64,000 nucleotides of DNA from assembly GCF_005771495.1 (NCBI RefSeq), contig NZ_VAUW01000013.1:48759-112758 (forward strand). The letters are read 5' to 3'. A program made the translations under genes and the position numbers. The notes beneath the pieces were generated by a model, which was not told the DNA's origin, did not search any database, and saw nothing but the letters and a program-made list of their open reading frames with translations. How positions within the stretch are numbered: the stretch's first letter is position 1; each line of letters opens with the position of its first letter. The DNA comes from Maribacter sp. ACAM166. GTDB lineage: Bacteria; Bacteroidota; Bacteroidia; Flavobacteriales; Flavobacteriaceae. Positions 44,136 to 53,918 of this stretch are shown in pieces.

Positions 44136-44822
44136 TTACAACACTTTAAAATTATATATTCCTGAGTTAGATTTGTTCCCTTCAGCATCTATTACGACAA
44201 CACTCCAATAATACATCGTATCTGAAGTGACCGATACTTTTATACTTTTTATGGCTGGTTGAAGCGCTCGTATCAAATCGACTGGTGGAGTCTCAACAGA
44301 GAAATATACATCATAACGTACAATATCTTCATCTAAATCAGATGCTGACCAAGATAACGTTACCTCATTATTGATATCCTTAAATACATTTTCTGATGAT
44401 GCCGGACTTACTATCGTTGCCGGAAATGGAGCAAAGGTAGTCCTAGAACCCGCATTATAAAAATTCCAAATCTCACTAGAAACGGTCTGTTCTACTTCAC
44501 TATTTCTTGAACGCACCAACCACGAAAACTGCTCTCCTTTTGCCAATGGTAATTTTGCCGTCGTATTTGAAGAAACTATAGTCTGTACGGCACCACTAGT
44601 AGTGTTGGTGACCCTAAGTTCGTATGTTTTGGTGTTATTAGCTGCAGACCAATTAAATTCGACCTGACTGGTTTCCTTTCCTAAACTCTGACCAGTAGTA
44701 CACTCAGAATTTTGATTGGGGAAAATTAATTGTACAGCTTCGGGCGGCTTAGAATCGCTTTTCTTTTTACAGCCCATAAAGGCTATACCTAAACATATAC
44801 CTAAAGATAGTGAGCGTATCAT
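44136..44822 (-). CDS. Lipoprotein with fibronectin type III-like repeats
   Basis: 228 residues. Lipobox I-A-F-M-G-C-K-K-K with Cys18. Two beta-sandwich repeats follow, each with the S-W-S-A/N-W-S-A core (V-E-F-N-W-S-A-A-N and V-T-L-S-W-S-A-S-D) and Y-x-V/R strands, as in fibronectin III domains. No catalytic motif. It overlaps the metalloprotease gene upstream by 4 bp and ends 1 bp from the convergent pth gene. It is probably a surface partner of the protease, by position. Confidence 0.8.
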   Translation of the reverse strand: MIRSLSLGICLGIAFMGCKKKSDSKPPEAVQLIFPNQNSECTTGQSLGKETSQVEFNWSAANNTKTYELRVTNTTSGAVQTIVSSNTTAKLPLAKGEQFSWLVRSRNSEVEQTVSSEIWNFYNAGSRTTFAPFPATIVSPASSENVFKDINNEVTLSWSASDLDEDIVRYDVYFSVETPPVDLIRALQPAIKSIKVSVTSDTMYYWSVVVIDAEGNKSNSGIYNFKVL

Positions 44823-47800
44823 TCTTTAATTACTTTTGAGGTTCCCTTTATTGTCTCACCTGCATATTGTATGTAGTAGATACCTGTAGACATCGAACTA
44901 AAATCTATCTCTATTTTTCCTTCTTGTGGCGCAATTGTCGAACTTGAAATCCATCTACCATCTGCACTAAATATACGTACCTCAACATTTTCTTGCGTAG
45001 GTCCAAAATATACATGAGCAATATCCCTAACCGGGTTTGGAAATACGATTGGTTCTTCAAAAAAGACGACTTGCTCTTCATAAACACCTTGACAGGGAAT
45101 AGTAGTAAATACCTTTAACGTATTCAGTCCTTTTTCTAAATCTAAAACAACATTCGCTACCTCAGTCTGCACTGAAATACCATTAAGCTCAATCGTATAT
45201 AGAGATGACCCATCTAATAAAAGTGATATTTGACTACCATCTAAGCCTATTTTAGAGGTAACATTAAGTGGTAAAGGTTCCGTTATCTGAATTTCGACAC
45301 AATATTCTTCATACGTAATCAAGCCATCGGTACCCCTAATGCAAAGCGAATACATACCCGAAGCTAAATTCGCCAAATTAAAGGAATTTGAAAAATTTTG
45401 AGTAAGGTCAACACCATTACCAGTAACCGTAACTTGATAATCTAAAACAAGCTTAGGTGTCAATAATAATGCACCATCATTATTAGCTCGACAGGTTTCA
45501 CTTTCTATACTCACACTAAAGTTTTCACTGGGGAATCGATAAATAGGGCAGCCAGAGGCATTAACTTCTTGCCCCACTGGGGTATCAAGACACAGGTCAT
45601 CTCCATCATCAAAAACACCATCTTTATCTGTGTCGGGTCTAAAATCACCTTCCACACAAACTTCAAGAGAGAAATTCTTCAAACGCCCCCCATCAGAAGG
45701 AGCATTATCCTCAATTTTTAATATCCATTCTCCTAATATTGATTCACCATTAAAAGAACTTAAGCTACCTAATGGCTTGACCTCACCACTTATACCTGGA
45801 TTAATAGCGCAATTAAACAAGGGGCTGTCATCATCAAAAGTGGCGATTATATTACGTGATTCTCCACATGAACTTGAAACCAAGGTTACGGTTGTACCGG
45901 ATGGTGACGTAAGACTTATAACCAAATCTGCTAAAAAGGTATGCTCGAGATCTATGATTACATTTATATCAGCCACCGGCAAATCCTCATAAAATATAAT
46001 TTTAGAACTCACGATTGGTGTACCGCTACTAGAAATTAAAATAGGCAACCCAGTTGCATCCTTGGTGGTACAATTGAACTCTATCGTGGAAAAACTAAAG
46101 GGACTACTAAAAACACCCTCCCCACAATCATTTTTCGGCTTAACCCTCCAGAAATATTGACTATTATTATTTAATAGGGAAGGCGGGTATGCATTGGTGT
46201 TAACGTTAGCAATTTCTACAATTGTGGTAAAACTGACATCTGTAGCGATTTCTACATCATATGACGTATTTCCGATTTGGTCATTCCATTGTAAAACCAG
46301 ATCTTTAGAAGCATCCTCGAACCCGTCTACAGGAGCCGTTAACTGTACAACATCAAAAGTAGTATCGTAGACCCTTAACTGCAGTGTAATTTCTTTCGAA
46401 ACGGTTGCCGCACTAGCCAAGACCCGAATTGGATAAATGCCCACGGCTAAATTGGATATACCTTGAAAATCAAGAACAACCGGAGTATCTGTTGATGTAG
46501 CTGTCGTTGGGGTAAACAATGCAGTTAATCCACTTGGTAAGGAAAGTGCACTAAATGTACTTTCCTCATCAAACCCCAAGTACGTTTCATACTTAAAAGG
46601 AATACTAATATCGTTAGGCTTGCATACATCAAATTCTACTTCCTCAAAATTTAATACTATTTCTGATGGGGTGATGGTAAAACTGGCAGCATTGACTGCA
46701 AAGAAAATATTTTCATCAGCCTTTACCATAATACGACCAGTACTGGTATCAATACTTGGTACAATAATACTTTGACTACCATCATTCAATATATTTTCTG
46801 CTACTGCAGTAGGATACGTGAGTCCACCATCTGTAGACAGAAATATAGAAACTGTTTCTGCACCGATTGGAGCTAGATTTGTTTTAGCCACGTCCCAAGA
46901 TATAGTTTGTATTGTTCCGGCAACAAATGATTCTGGGTTACTTTGTGTGGTTACAATAAAAGGACCCGCTTCATTTATTACGGATACTCGTAACTCGTCT
47001 GAAATCGATTGACCTCCATTTAAAGCATTGTCACGAACGGTTAATGAAAAGTTCATGCTACGACCAATATTTGAAACCGTCTCCCATGAATCACCTGTTG
47101 TGGGTTGGGTTTGAGTCAATTCTCCGTTTAAAATACGGTTCAAGTTTGGAAAATACCGGTATGGCGTTAGGCTTGGCGGGAACGATCTAAAATTAGCACC
47201 TGCCGGATTACTGGGTCCGAACGTTGCCTGAGTTACTACACCATTATCAATTTGATCCCAAGTATAACTAAGAATATTGAAGGTGTCGACATCATTTGCT
47301 TCACCATCTAAGACGAAAGCGGTTGCTATTGGTACGTTATAATCTAACAACGATGTTATCGTAGGCGGCGTATTAGTCAACACTTGAGATTGCCCACAAG
47401 AAACCGTTTTCAAATAATCTCTAATCTGCACCACACTTACATAATGGAAATAATCATCACTATTATCGGCCACATTGTTATCCCCCGTTATACCAGCATA
47501 GCCCATTATAGTGGTGCCACTAGCTGGCTCTACTTGTACGGTCGTGCCTTCTGATATATGCGAAAACGAATGGTTTGCCCCAAATTGATGTCCCATTTCA
47601 TGGGCTACCAAATCAATATCGAACGCATCTCCTGTGGGTGAAGATAATGTAGTGTATGCACTACCCTTTCTACCGTCTTTACATACAGCACCTATAAAAC
47701 CAGAATTTCCATCCAACGTATTATCCTGTTGATTGAACAGATGCCCAATATCATAATTTGCTTCACCGATAACACTCGTAAGCGTGTTTTGAACTTGTGA

Positions 47801-48583
47801 GCTTAAACTACCTGTGTAAGGGTCATTTTCAGGATCTGTATAAATCACAAAATCAGTAGTGTCAATTAATTCGAGGTTGATTGCCAAATCACGTTCAAAA
47901 ACACCATTTACTCTCGTTAAAGTGGCGTTGATTGCGGCAAGTGCATCTGCTTTTGCTCCTCCATGAAATTGAGTATATTCGCCAGATGCTGAAATGGCAA
48001 CCCTAAAAGTTCTCAGGGTTTGATCATCAACCAACTTTGCCGTTCTATTCTGGGAATACTCCATCACACTTGGCATCGTTCTACAGATAAAATCTAAATC
48101 ACGCTTCTTTTGCTCTGTTCTTCTATACAAAACATAGCTATCATCTGCCGCTTTCTGCATAAACAAGGCGCCCTTTTCGCCTACTTTATTAAACATACTT
48201 TGAACCCCTTTATGTGATACACTAAAACGCACTTGAATTGCGACATCATGTAGTGCTGATCCTTTATACGATTTAATAGAAGGATATTTTTCTGCTAGTT
48301 TTTTAGAAAAAAGATGTGCATCTTCTATTAGAAATGGAATCTGATTGCCCTGCTCATTTGGAAAATAAATTATCTTAGTATCTCCTTTTACTGAAAGGGC
48401 TTCAAGAAATTGTTCTTTATTCAAGATAAAGGCCTTTCCTTTTTCAACCTGTAGACGTTGCTTGGAAAATTGTTTACCGAGTGCATTTAATTCCGTATTT
48501 TTCCAATATGTACTTTGAGCCACACCGGAAAAGGAAAGAAATACTATGGTAATTGAAAAAACTAGGCGTAATTTTGCAACCAT
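44819..48583 (-). CDS. T9SS-secreted reprolysin-like zinc metalloprotease
   Basis: 1254 residues. Signal peptide 1-22, a propeptide to about 190, then an M12B-type catalytic domain with the zinc site H-E-M-G-H-Q-F-G-A-N-H and the Met-turn I-M-G-Y-A-G. A PKD/cadherin-like stretch and fibronectin III domain (L-V-L-Q-W-N-D) come next, then a P/proprotein convertase domain (L-V-I-S-L-T-S-P-S-G-T and G-E-W-I-L-K-I-E-D-N). The end is a type A T9SS sorting domain (F-P-N-P-V-R-D, then S-T-G-I-Y-Y-I-Q-Y). An extracellular protease for protein feeding or surface processing. Confidence 0.93.
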   Translation of the reverse strand: MVAKLRLVFSITIVFLSFSGVAQSTYWKNTELNALGKQFSKQRLQVEKGKAFILNKEQFLEALSVKGDTKIIYFPNEQGNQIPFLIEDAHLFSKKLAEKYPSIKSYKGSALHDVAIQVRFSVSHKGVQSMFNKVGEKGALFMQKAADDSYVLYRRTEQKKRDLDFICRTMPSVMEYSQNRTAKLVDDQTLRTFRVAISASGEYTQFHGGAKADALAAINATLTRVNGVFERDLAINLELIDTTDFVIYTDPENDPYTGSLSSQVQNTLTSVIGEANYDIGHLFNQQDNTLDGNSGFIGAVCKDGRKGSAYTTLSSPTGDAFDIDLVAHEMGHQFGANHSFSHISEGTTVQVEPASGTTIMGYAGITGDNNVADNSDDYFHYVSVVQIRDYLKTVSCGQSQVLTNTPPTITSLLDYNVPIATAFVLDGEANDVDTFNILSYTWDQIDNGVVTQATFGPSNPAGANFRSFPPSLTPYRYFPNLNRILNGELTQTQPTTGDSWETVSNIGRSMNFSLTVRDNALNGGQSISDELRVSVINEAGPFIVTTQSNPESFVAGTIQTISWDVAKTNLAPIGAETVSIFLSTDGGLTYPTAVAENILNDGSQSIIVPSIDTSTGRIMVKADENIFFAVNAASFTITPSEIVLNFEEVEFDVCKPNDISIPFKYETYLGFDEESTFSALSLPSGLTALFTPTTATSTDTPVVLDFQGISNLAVGIYPIRVLASAATVSKEITLQLRVYDTTFDVVQLTAPVDGFEDASKDLVLQWNDQIGNTSYDVEIATDVSFTTIVEIANVNTNAYPPSLLNNNSQYFWRVKPKNDCGEGVFSSPFSFSTIEFNCTTKDATGLPILISSSGTPIVSSKIIFYEDLPVADINVIIDLEHTFLADLVISLTSPSGTTVTLVSSSCGESRNIIATFDDDSPLFNCAINPGISGEVKPLGSLSSFNGESILGEWILKIEDNAPSDGGRLKNFSLEVCVEGDFRPDTDKDGVFDDGDDLCLDTPVGQEVNASGCPIYRFPSENFSVSIESETCRANNDGALLLTPKLVLDYQVTVTGNGVDLTQNFSNSFNLANLASGMYSLCIRGTDGLITYEEYCVEIQITEPLPLNVTSKIGLDGSQISLLLDGSSLYTIELNGISVQTEVANVVLDLEKGLNTLKVFTTIPCQGVYEEQVVFFEEPIVFPNPVRDIAHVYFGPTQENVEVRIFSADGRWISSSTIAPQEGKIEIDFSSMSTGIYYIQYAGETIKGTSKVIKE

Positions 48584-48636
48584 TAAGGGGCTTTTATCTC
48601 AGAATCAAATATAAGTCTTTTTATTTTCTATCATAG

Positions 48637-49563
48637 GTGATCACAGTACGCAACATTTCCAAATACAACGAAGAATATCCCACCGTCATTACTATCGGTA
48701 CTTTTGACGGAGTGCATATAGGTCATCGGAAAATACTTGATAAAATCATACATCATGCCAAGGGTACAGAACTTAAATCTTCAGTACTAACTTTCTTCCC
48801 ACATCCTAGAATGGTTTTACAAAAGGATGCAGACATCAAACTTTTGAATACCATTGATGAAAAAATCATCATTTTAGAAGGACTAGGCCTCGATGTTTTA
48901 ATTATTCATCCGTTTACAAAAGACTTTTCTAGGCTATCTGCCACAGCATTCGTGCGTGATATTTTGGTCAACACCTTAAATATAGAAAAGATTATTATTG
49001 GTTATGACCATAGATTTGGTCGAAATAGAAATGCCAATATAACAGATTTGATAGCATTTGGTACTGCCCTAGATTTTACGGTAGACGAAATACCCGCTCA
49101 AGAAATCGACGATGTTTCTGTAAGTTCTACCAAAATCAGAAAAGCATTAGAAGAAGGAGATGTTCAAACGGCCAACAGCTATTTAGGTTATGAATATATG
49201 CTTACCGGTGTAATTGTTCGAGGAAAGGGAATTGGCAAGCAATTAGGCTACCCTACAGCGAATCTATCAATTGCAGAGAACTATAAATTAATACCTAAAA
49301 ATGGTGCCTATACTGTTAAAAGTACTTTAGACGGAAAAACGGTTTATGGAATGATGAATATTGGGTACAACCCTACTGTAAGTGGCACCGAGAAATCTAT
49401 AGAAATCAATTTCTTTAATTTTGATGCTGACTTATATGAAAAAAAAATACAAGTAGCTATTATAGCCCGATTACGTGACGAACACAAATTTGAATCGGTA
49501 GATGCTTTAAAAGTTCAATTGGGCAGGGACAAGGAAAATTCACTTAAATATATTCAACGATAA
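48637..49563 (+). CDS. ribF: Bifunctional riboflavin kinase/FAD synthetase
   Basis: 308 residues from a GTG start. It makes FMN from riboflavin and then FAD. The FAD synthetase half (1-185) has G-T-F-D-G-V-H-I-G-H and the S-S-T-K-I-R motif. The riboflavin kinase half (186-308) has G-K-G-I-G-K-Q-L-G-Y-P-T-A-N and the catalytic region E-I-N-F-F-N-F. Cytosolic. The HTTM gene follows after 1 bp, so they are co-transcribed. Confidence 0.96.
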   Translation: MITVRNISKYNEEYPTVITIGTFDGVHIGHRKILDKIIHHAKGTELKSSVLTFFPHPRMVLQKDADIKLLNTIDEKIIILEGLGLDVLIIHPFTKDFSRLSATAFVRDILVNTLNIEKIIIGYDHRFGRNRNANITDLIAFGTALDFTVDEIPAQEIDDVSVSSTKIRKALEEGDVQTANSYLGYEYMLTGVIVRGKGIGKQLGYPTANLSIAENYKLIPKNGAYTVKSTLDGKTVYGMMNIGYNPTVSGTEKSIEINFFNFDADLYEKKIQVAIIARLRDEHKFESVDALKVQLGRDKENSLKYIQR

Positions 49564-49564
49564 C

Positions 49565-50896
49565 ATGTTGAACAGGTTATTATTTCAGCAGATAGATAAT
49601 AGCCCATTAATCATTTTCCGTATTTTCTTCGGTATTCTTATTTCACTCGAGTGTTTTGGTGCTATTGCCACAGGTTGGGTAAAAAGAAACCTCATAGATC
49701 CCAAATATAACTTTCCTTTTATTGACTTTGACTGGCTTCATCCCTTACCCGGTTCGGGCATGTATTTTTATTTTATTACTATGGGAATTTTGGGACTGTT
49801 CATCGCCTTTGGCTTTAAATATAGGGTCAGTATAATAACATTTACACTCTTATGGACCGCCACTTACTTAATGCAAAAAACCGCCTATAATAATCATTAT
49901 TACTTGCTTATTTTAATTTCCTTTTTAATGTGTTTTTTTCCGGCTCAGAAAGGTAAATCGATTGATGTAAAATTGAATTCGCAACTTGAAACAGATTCAA
50001 TGTACAGTTATATAAAATGGGCAATTGTTCTTCAACTATTTATCGTTTATGTATATGCATCAGTCGCCAAAATTTATGGCGATTGGCTAAATTTTAGCAT
50101 GATTAACATATTGATGCAGCCTAGAAAGGATTATATTTTGGTTGGCGAACTATTGCAACAACCTTGGGTACATACCATTATAGGAACGGCAGGTATACTT
50201 TTCGACTTACTCATAATACCCGCATTACTCTGGAAACCAACTCGTAAGGCCGCCTTAATATTATCCATCTTTTTTCATCTATTCAATTCTATTATCTTTC
50301 AGATAGGTATTTTTCCTTATTTGGCACTAGCGTTCAGTGTGTTCTTTTTTGACCCTGAAACCATTCGCAGTATATTTTTTAAATCAAAAAAACCATTTGC
50401 CTCAACCAAACTTATTTTCCCTAATTATAAAAACAGTTTACTTTTAGGGGCAGCACTATATTTTAGTATTCAACTACTCTTACCTGTACGACATTTTGCC
50501 ATTGAAGATGATGTTTTATGGACGGAAGAAGGGCACCGAATGAGCTGGAGAATGATGTTGCGAAGCCGAATAGGGAAAGGGAACTTTAAGGTAGTTGACA
50601 ATACTACTCACGAAGTGTTTGAGATAAAACCAAAAGACTATCTAACTCCTGGCCAAGAACGTAAAGTATTTACATACCCAGATTTCGCATGGCAATTTGC
50701 TCAGTATTTAAGAATGGAATTCCGAAAAAAAGACAAAAACGTTTCCGTGTTTATAGAAAACTCCAAAGTGAGCATTAATGGCAAGCCATATGTTCCCTTT
50801 TTAGACTCCAAAATAGATTTAGCCTCAGCATCTTGGAAACCACTACAGCATCATACATGGATTCTACCTTCAAATTTGAAGCCGAGCAATAAATGA
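49565..50896 (+). CDS. HTTM-domain membrane protein
   Basis: 443 residues. Four horizontally transferred transmembrane (HTTM) helices plus several more hydrophobic segments lie in residues 1-310. The block F-R-I-F-F-G-I-L near the start and A-K-I-Y-G-D-W-L are typical of the vitamin K-dependent gamma-carboxylase-like group. The C-terminal 130 residues are soluble and beta-rich (G-H-R-M-S-W-R-M-M). Bacterial members have no settled function. Coupled to ribF by 1-bp spacing. Confidence 0.85.
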   Translation: MLNRLLFQQIDNSPLIIFRIFFGILISLECFGAIATGWVKRNLIDPKYNFPFIDFDWLHPLPGSGMYFYFITMGILGLFIAFGFKYRVSIITFTLLWTATYLMQKTAYNNHYYLLILISFLMCFFPAQKGKSIDVKLNSQLETDSMYSYIKWAIVLQLFIVYVYASVAKIYGDWLNFSMINILMQPRKDYILVGELLQQPWVHTIIGTAGILFDLLIIPALLWKPTRKAALILSIFFHLFNSIIFQIGIFPYLALAFSVFFFDPETIRSIFFKSKKPFASTKLIFPNYKNSLLLGAALYFSIQLLLPVRHFAIEDDVLWTEEGHRMSWRMMLRSRIGKGNFKVVDNTTHEVFEIKPKDYLTPGQERKVFTYPDFAWQFAQYLRMEFRKKDKNVSVFIENSKVSINGKPYVPFLDSKIDLASASWKPLQHHTWILPSNLKPSNK

Positions 50897-50901
50897 TTTT
50901 A

Positions 50902-51282
50902 CTAGAATTTAACGGCACGCTGGCATAGTTGAAGCGGCATACCCCAAGGGTCACGTAACATTACCAAATGACTACTATCTTCCTTTAAAACTTCTTCAAA
51001 AAAACTAGCCCCAGCCTTGAGCAATCGTTGTTTGTCCTTTTCTGCATTTTCAGAAACAAAAGCTACATGGAACGTTAACGGGTGCCTTTCCCTAAAATCT
51101 TCAGCTAATGCGTCTTCACGTTTATAGAATTCAATTACGACCCGACCTGTACTATCGGCCAAAAAAGTCATAAACGGAGATTCTTTCTGCTGGTTTGCTA
51201 TTGTTAGTCCTAAATGGCTACAGTACCAATTGACTACCCCATTAATATCAGCAACATTTAATGCAAAGTGTTCAAAAGTCAT
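50902..51282 (-). CDS. VOC superfamily (glyoxalase-like) protein
   Basis: 126 residues forming two beta-alpha-beta-beta-beta modules: F-E-H-F-A-L-N-V at the start, V-N-W-Y-C-S-H-L-G-L, then T-F-H-V-A-F-V and M-L-R-D-P-W-G-M-P-L-Q-L near the end. Metal ligands may be His5, His in T-F-H-V, and a late Glu or Gln; the last appears as Q-L-C. The substrate is not known. Convergent with the HTTM gene. Confidence 0.85.
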   Translation of the reverse strand: MTFEHFALNVADINGVVNWYCSHLGLTIANQQKESPFMTFLADSTGRVVIEFYKREDALAEDFRERHPLTFHVAFVSENAEKDKQRLLKAGASFFEEVLKEDSSHLVMLRDPWGMPLQLCQRAVKF

Positions 51283-51361
51283 TTTAATCGATGATTAGAC
51301 CATAAAAGTATCTAATTTAAATCTAAGATTAACGTAAATTTACAGCCAAATACAACCTAAA

Positions 51362-52633
51362 ATGTTACAATTACAGACCATACGTGAACATAAGGAAGAA
51401 ATTATTCTAGCCCTTGGAAAAAGAAATATTGACGCCGAAACTCTCTTAAACAATGTTCTTCTATTGGATGAAAAAAGACGAACCACCCAAACGCAATTGG
51501 ATAATGTTTTGGCAGAATCCAACACCCTTTCCAAAGAAATTGGTGTATTATACAAAACAGGTAAGGCGCAAGAAGCAACTGTTTTAAAAGAGCGAACGGT
51601 CAATTTAAAAGAGGAGTCCAAACAATTGGGTGAAGATTTGAATACAGCAGCAGAAGAACTTCAAAGCTTATTGTACCAAATACCTAATGCTCCCCATATT
51701 TCTGTGCGTAAAGGCAGTAGTGAAGAAGATAATGAAGAGGTATTTAAAGAAGGTAAAATTCCTACTTTAGAGGCCACTGCACTACCGCATTGGGAGTTGG
51801 CAAAAAAGTATGATATTATAGATTTTGAATTAGGAGTTAAAATTGCAGGGGCAGGCTTTCCTGTATACAAAGGAAAAGGTGCCCGTTTACAACGAGCATT
51901 AATAAATTACTTTTTAGATAAAAATACTGAAGCAGGATACACGGAAATACAGGTTCCCCATTTAGTGAACGAACTATCTGGCTATGGAACGGGGCAGTTA
52001 CCTGATAAAGAAGGTCAAATGTACCATGTTACCGAAGACGACCTCTATTTAATACCTACTGCAGAAGTGCCCGTAACCAATATTTTTAGGGATGTTATCT
52101 TAAACGAAAGTGATTTTCCAGTCACCTACACGGGCTATACACCTTGTTTTAGGCGTGAAGCTGGTAGCTATGGCGCACATGTACGTGGCTTAAACCGTTT
52201 ACACCAGTTTGATAAGGTGGAGATTGTACGCGTAGAGCACCCAACTAAATCTTATGAAGCTTTAGACGACATGGTAGAACATGTAAAAGGCATTTTAAGA
52301 GACCTAAAGCTCCCCTACCGTATTCTACGTCTATGTGGTGGTGATTTAGGCTTCACGGCAGCCCTAACCTTTGATTTTGAAGTGTTTTCTACCGCTCAGG
52401 ATCGTTGGCTTGAAATTAGTTCTATTTCCAATTTTGAGACCTACCAGGCCAATAGACTAAAATTAAGATTTAAAGACGAAAACGGAAAAAGTCAATTGGC
52501 GCATACTTTAAATGGTAGCTCTTTAGCCTTACCTCGGGTATTGGCTGGCATATTAGAAAATTATCAAACTCCAGACGGTATTAGGGTACCAGAGGTATTG
52601 GTGCCGTATTGTGGATTTGACTTGATTAATTAA
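51362..52633 (+). CDS. serS: Serine-tRNA ligase
   Basis: 423 residues, full length. The N-terminal long coiled coil (about 30-100) binds the tRNA-Ser variable arm. The class II core has motif 2 (C-F-R-R-E-A-G-S-Y-G) and motif 3 (A-L-P-R-V-L-A-G-I-L-E), plus T-A-E-V-P-V-T. It charges tRNA-Ser and also provides Ser-tRNA-Sec where that is present. It is a single gene, with its own promoter in the 80 bp upstream. Confidence 0.97.
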   Translation: MLQLQTIREHKEEIILALGKRNIDAETLLNNVLLLDEKRRTTQTQLDNVLAESNTLSKEIGVLYKTGKAQEATVLKERTVNLKEESKQLGEDLNTAAEELQSLLYQIPNAPHISVRKGSSEEDNEEVFKEGKIPTLEATALPHWELAKKYDIIDFELGVKIAGAGFPVYKGKGARLQRALINYFLDKNTEAGYTEIQVPHLVNELSGYGTGQLPDKEGQMYHVTEDDLYLIPTAEVPVTNIFRDVILNESDFPVTYTGYTPCFRREAGSYGAHVRGLNRLHQFDKVEIVRVEHPTKSYEALDDMVEHVKGILRDLKLPYRILRLCGGDLGFTAALTFDFEVFSTAQDRWLEISSISNFETYQANRLKLRFKDENGKSQLAHTLNGSSLALPRVLAGILENYQTPDGIRVPEVLVPYCGFDLIN

Positions 52634-53654
52634 TTATTTGGCGTTCTCGAGGCCACGACAACAAATCTAGTAGACTTTCAATATTCGCAAGACTTCGGGT
52701 GTAACTTTTGTCTACACCTGAGTAGTCTTTGTAGAGTCATGCCTCAACCACTTGTGAATAAACCTCATATCTGTACTGGACTCCAACAGACCGATAGCGT
52801 AGCTATGAAGCAAATACTTTTAGGTATGCGCGTATTTTCATGACAGTCTAAAGATTTCCTGAACACTCCCTTTAGCCTACAGCCCAACGCATTGGCCTTC
52901 CAATAAATATGCCTTAGGCTTAATTGTGTATACTATTACCTTAGCTTGGGTATTACTTAAACGGGTAGTGGCACCATTTTATGCTTTTTTCACTTGCCCT
53001 TCTGCTACATGCGCCACCATTCGACAACTATCTATACGGTTCAATTTAATGGACCGTATTTCAGAAGATCTAAGGTGTTTTAGGTTGTTTACTTACGCAA
53101 ACTAACGAAATACTTCTTTTTTACTTAGCACTTTGGGTAAAGTAACCGGTTTTTAGGCCTTGGTATATCAAAAAAATATTTATCACCTATGTTCTACCTT
53201 TTCAAAATAAAATTTGACAGTATTAATCTTACTGTTTATTTTACGCTTGCCCAATTTTCCTTAATAGACACAATAGAGAAAAGTAATCTTTAAGGCTTTT
53301 GGCAGAAAATTCGTTTACCGGATAGTCTGTAATTAGCTTCTATAAATGCACAAATTCGACAACATAAATACCTATAACAAGTTTGCTATAAATATTTAGT
53401 CATAATTGAGCATGAAATTGAATTAATGCTGCTCCCCTTTTGTGGACTATTTGTATTCGGTATTTATGAAAAAAACAATAATGTCATATGTATCTCATTT
53501 GCTGTCTTTACTAGTTTTGAAGAAGTGAATCTTTAAGTAAGAATCTTAAAAGAGCATGCCGATTGTTAAGTTAATCTGTGGATTTTAAGACAGTATTAAT
53601 AAGGTTTCATTCTTAAACCTGTAAACTGCCGATTAACAATTAAAACAATTATAT
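52634..53654. other. 1-kb region without a supported gene
   Basis: No frame with a good start looks real. One plus-strand frame is open from about 52875 to 53103 without a start (contains W-P-S-N-K-Y-A-L-G-L-I-V-Y and R-F-N-L-M-D-R-I-S-E-D-L). It could be a fragment of a membrane protein, but the family is unknown. The rest is AT-rich and stop-laden. Confidence 0.4.
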
Positions 53655-53843
53655 ATGAGTACAACATACTTGAATACAAAGTCAAGAGGGATAGCCAAAA
53701 CAGTAGCTGAATTCTCCAAACAAGATGGTCAGAGTAACAGGGAGTTCCGAGAATTTATCAATGAACAAGTGGTGAAACATAGAAAAGAGGGGATGGACGT
53801 ATTCAAGTCTCCAAGACCAGGAGATGACCAAAAGAACGAATAA
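53655..53843 (+). CDS. Small hydrophilic protein, unknown
   Basis: 62 residues, highly charged, with no membrane segment or signal peptide. The body S-K-Q-D-G-Q-S-N-R-E-F-R-E-F-I-N-E-Q is probably helical and the tail disordered. A good terminator begins 43 bp after its stop, and the A-rich leader before the ATG is typical of expressed Bacteroidota genes; these support it as real. No function is proposed. Confidence 0.55.
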   Translation: MSTTYLNTKSRGIAKTVAEFSKQDGQSNREFREFINEQVVKHRKEGMDVFKSPRPGDDQKNE

Positions 53844-53885
53844 CTTCCTATCCATAACGGAAAAAGGAGTACATAACAAAGAACT

Positions 53886-53918
53886 AAAAGGCTATTTAGG
53901 AAATCTAAATAGCCTTTT
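53886..53918 (+). terminator. Terminator of the small gene at 53655
   Basis: Perfect 13-bp arms AAAAGGCTATTTA/TAAATAGCCTTTT with a 7-base loop and a T-run at the end of the second arm. Confidence 0.85.
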
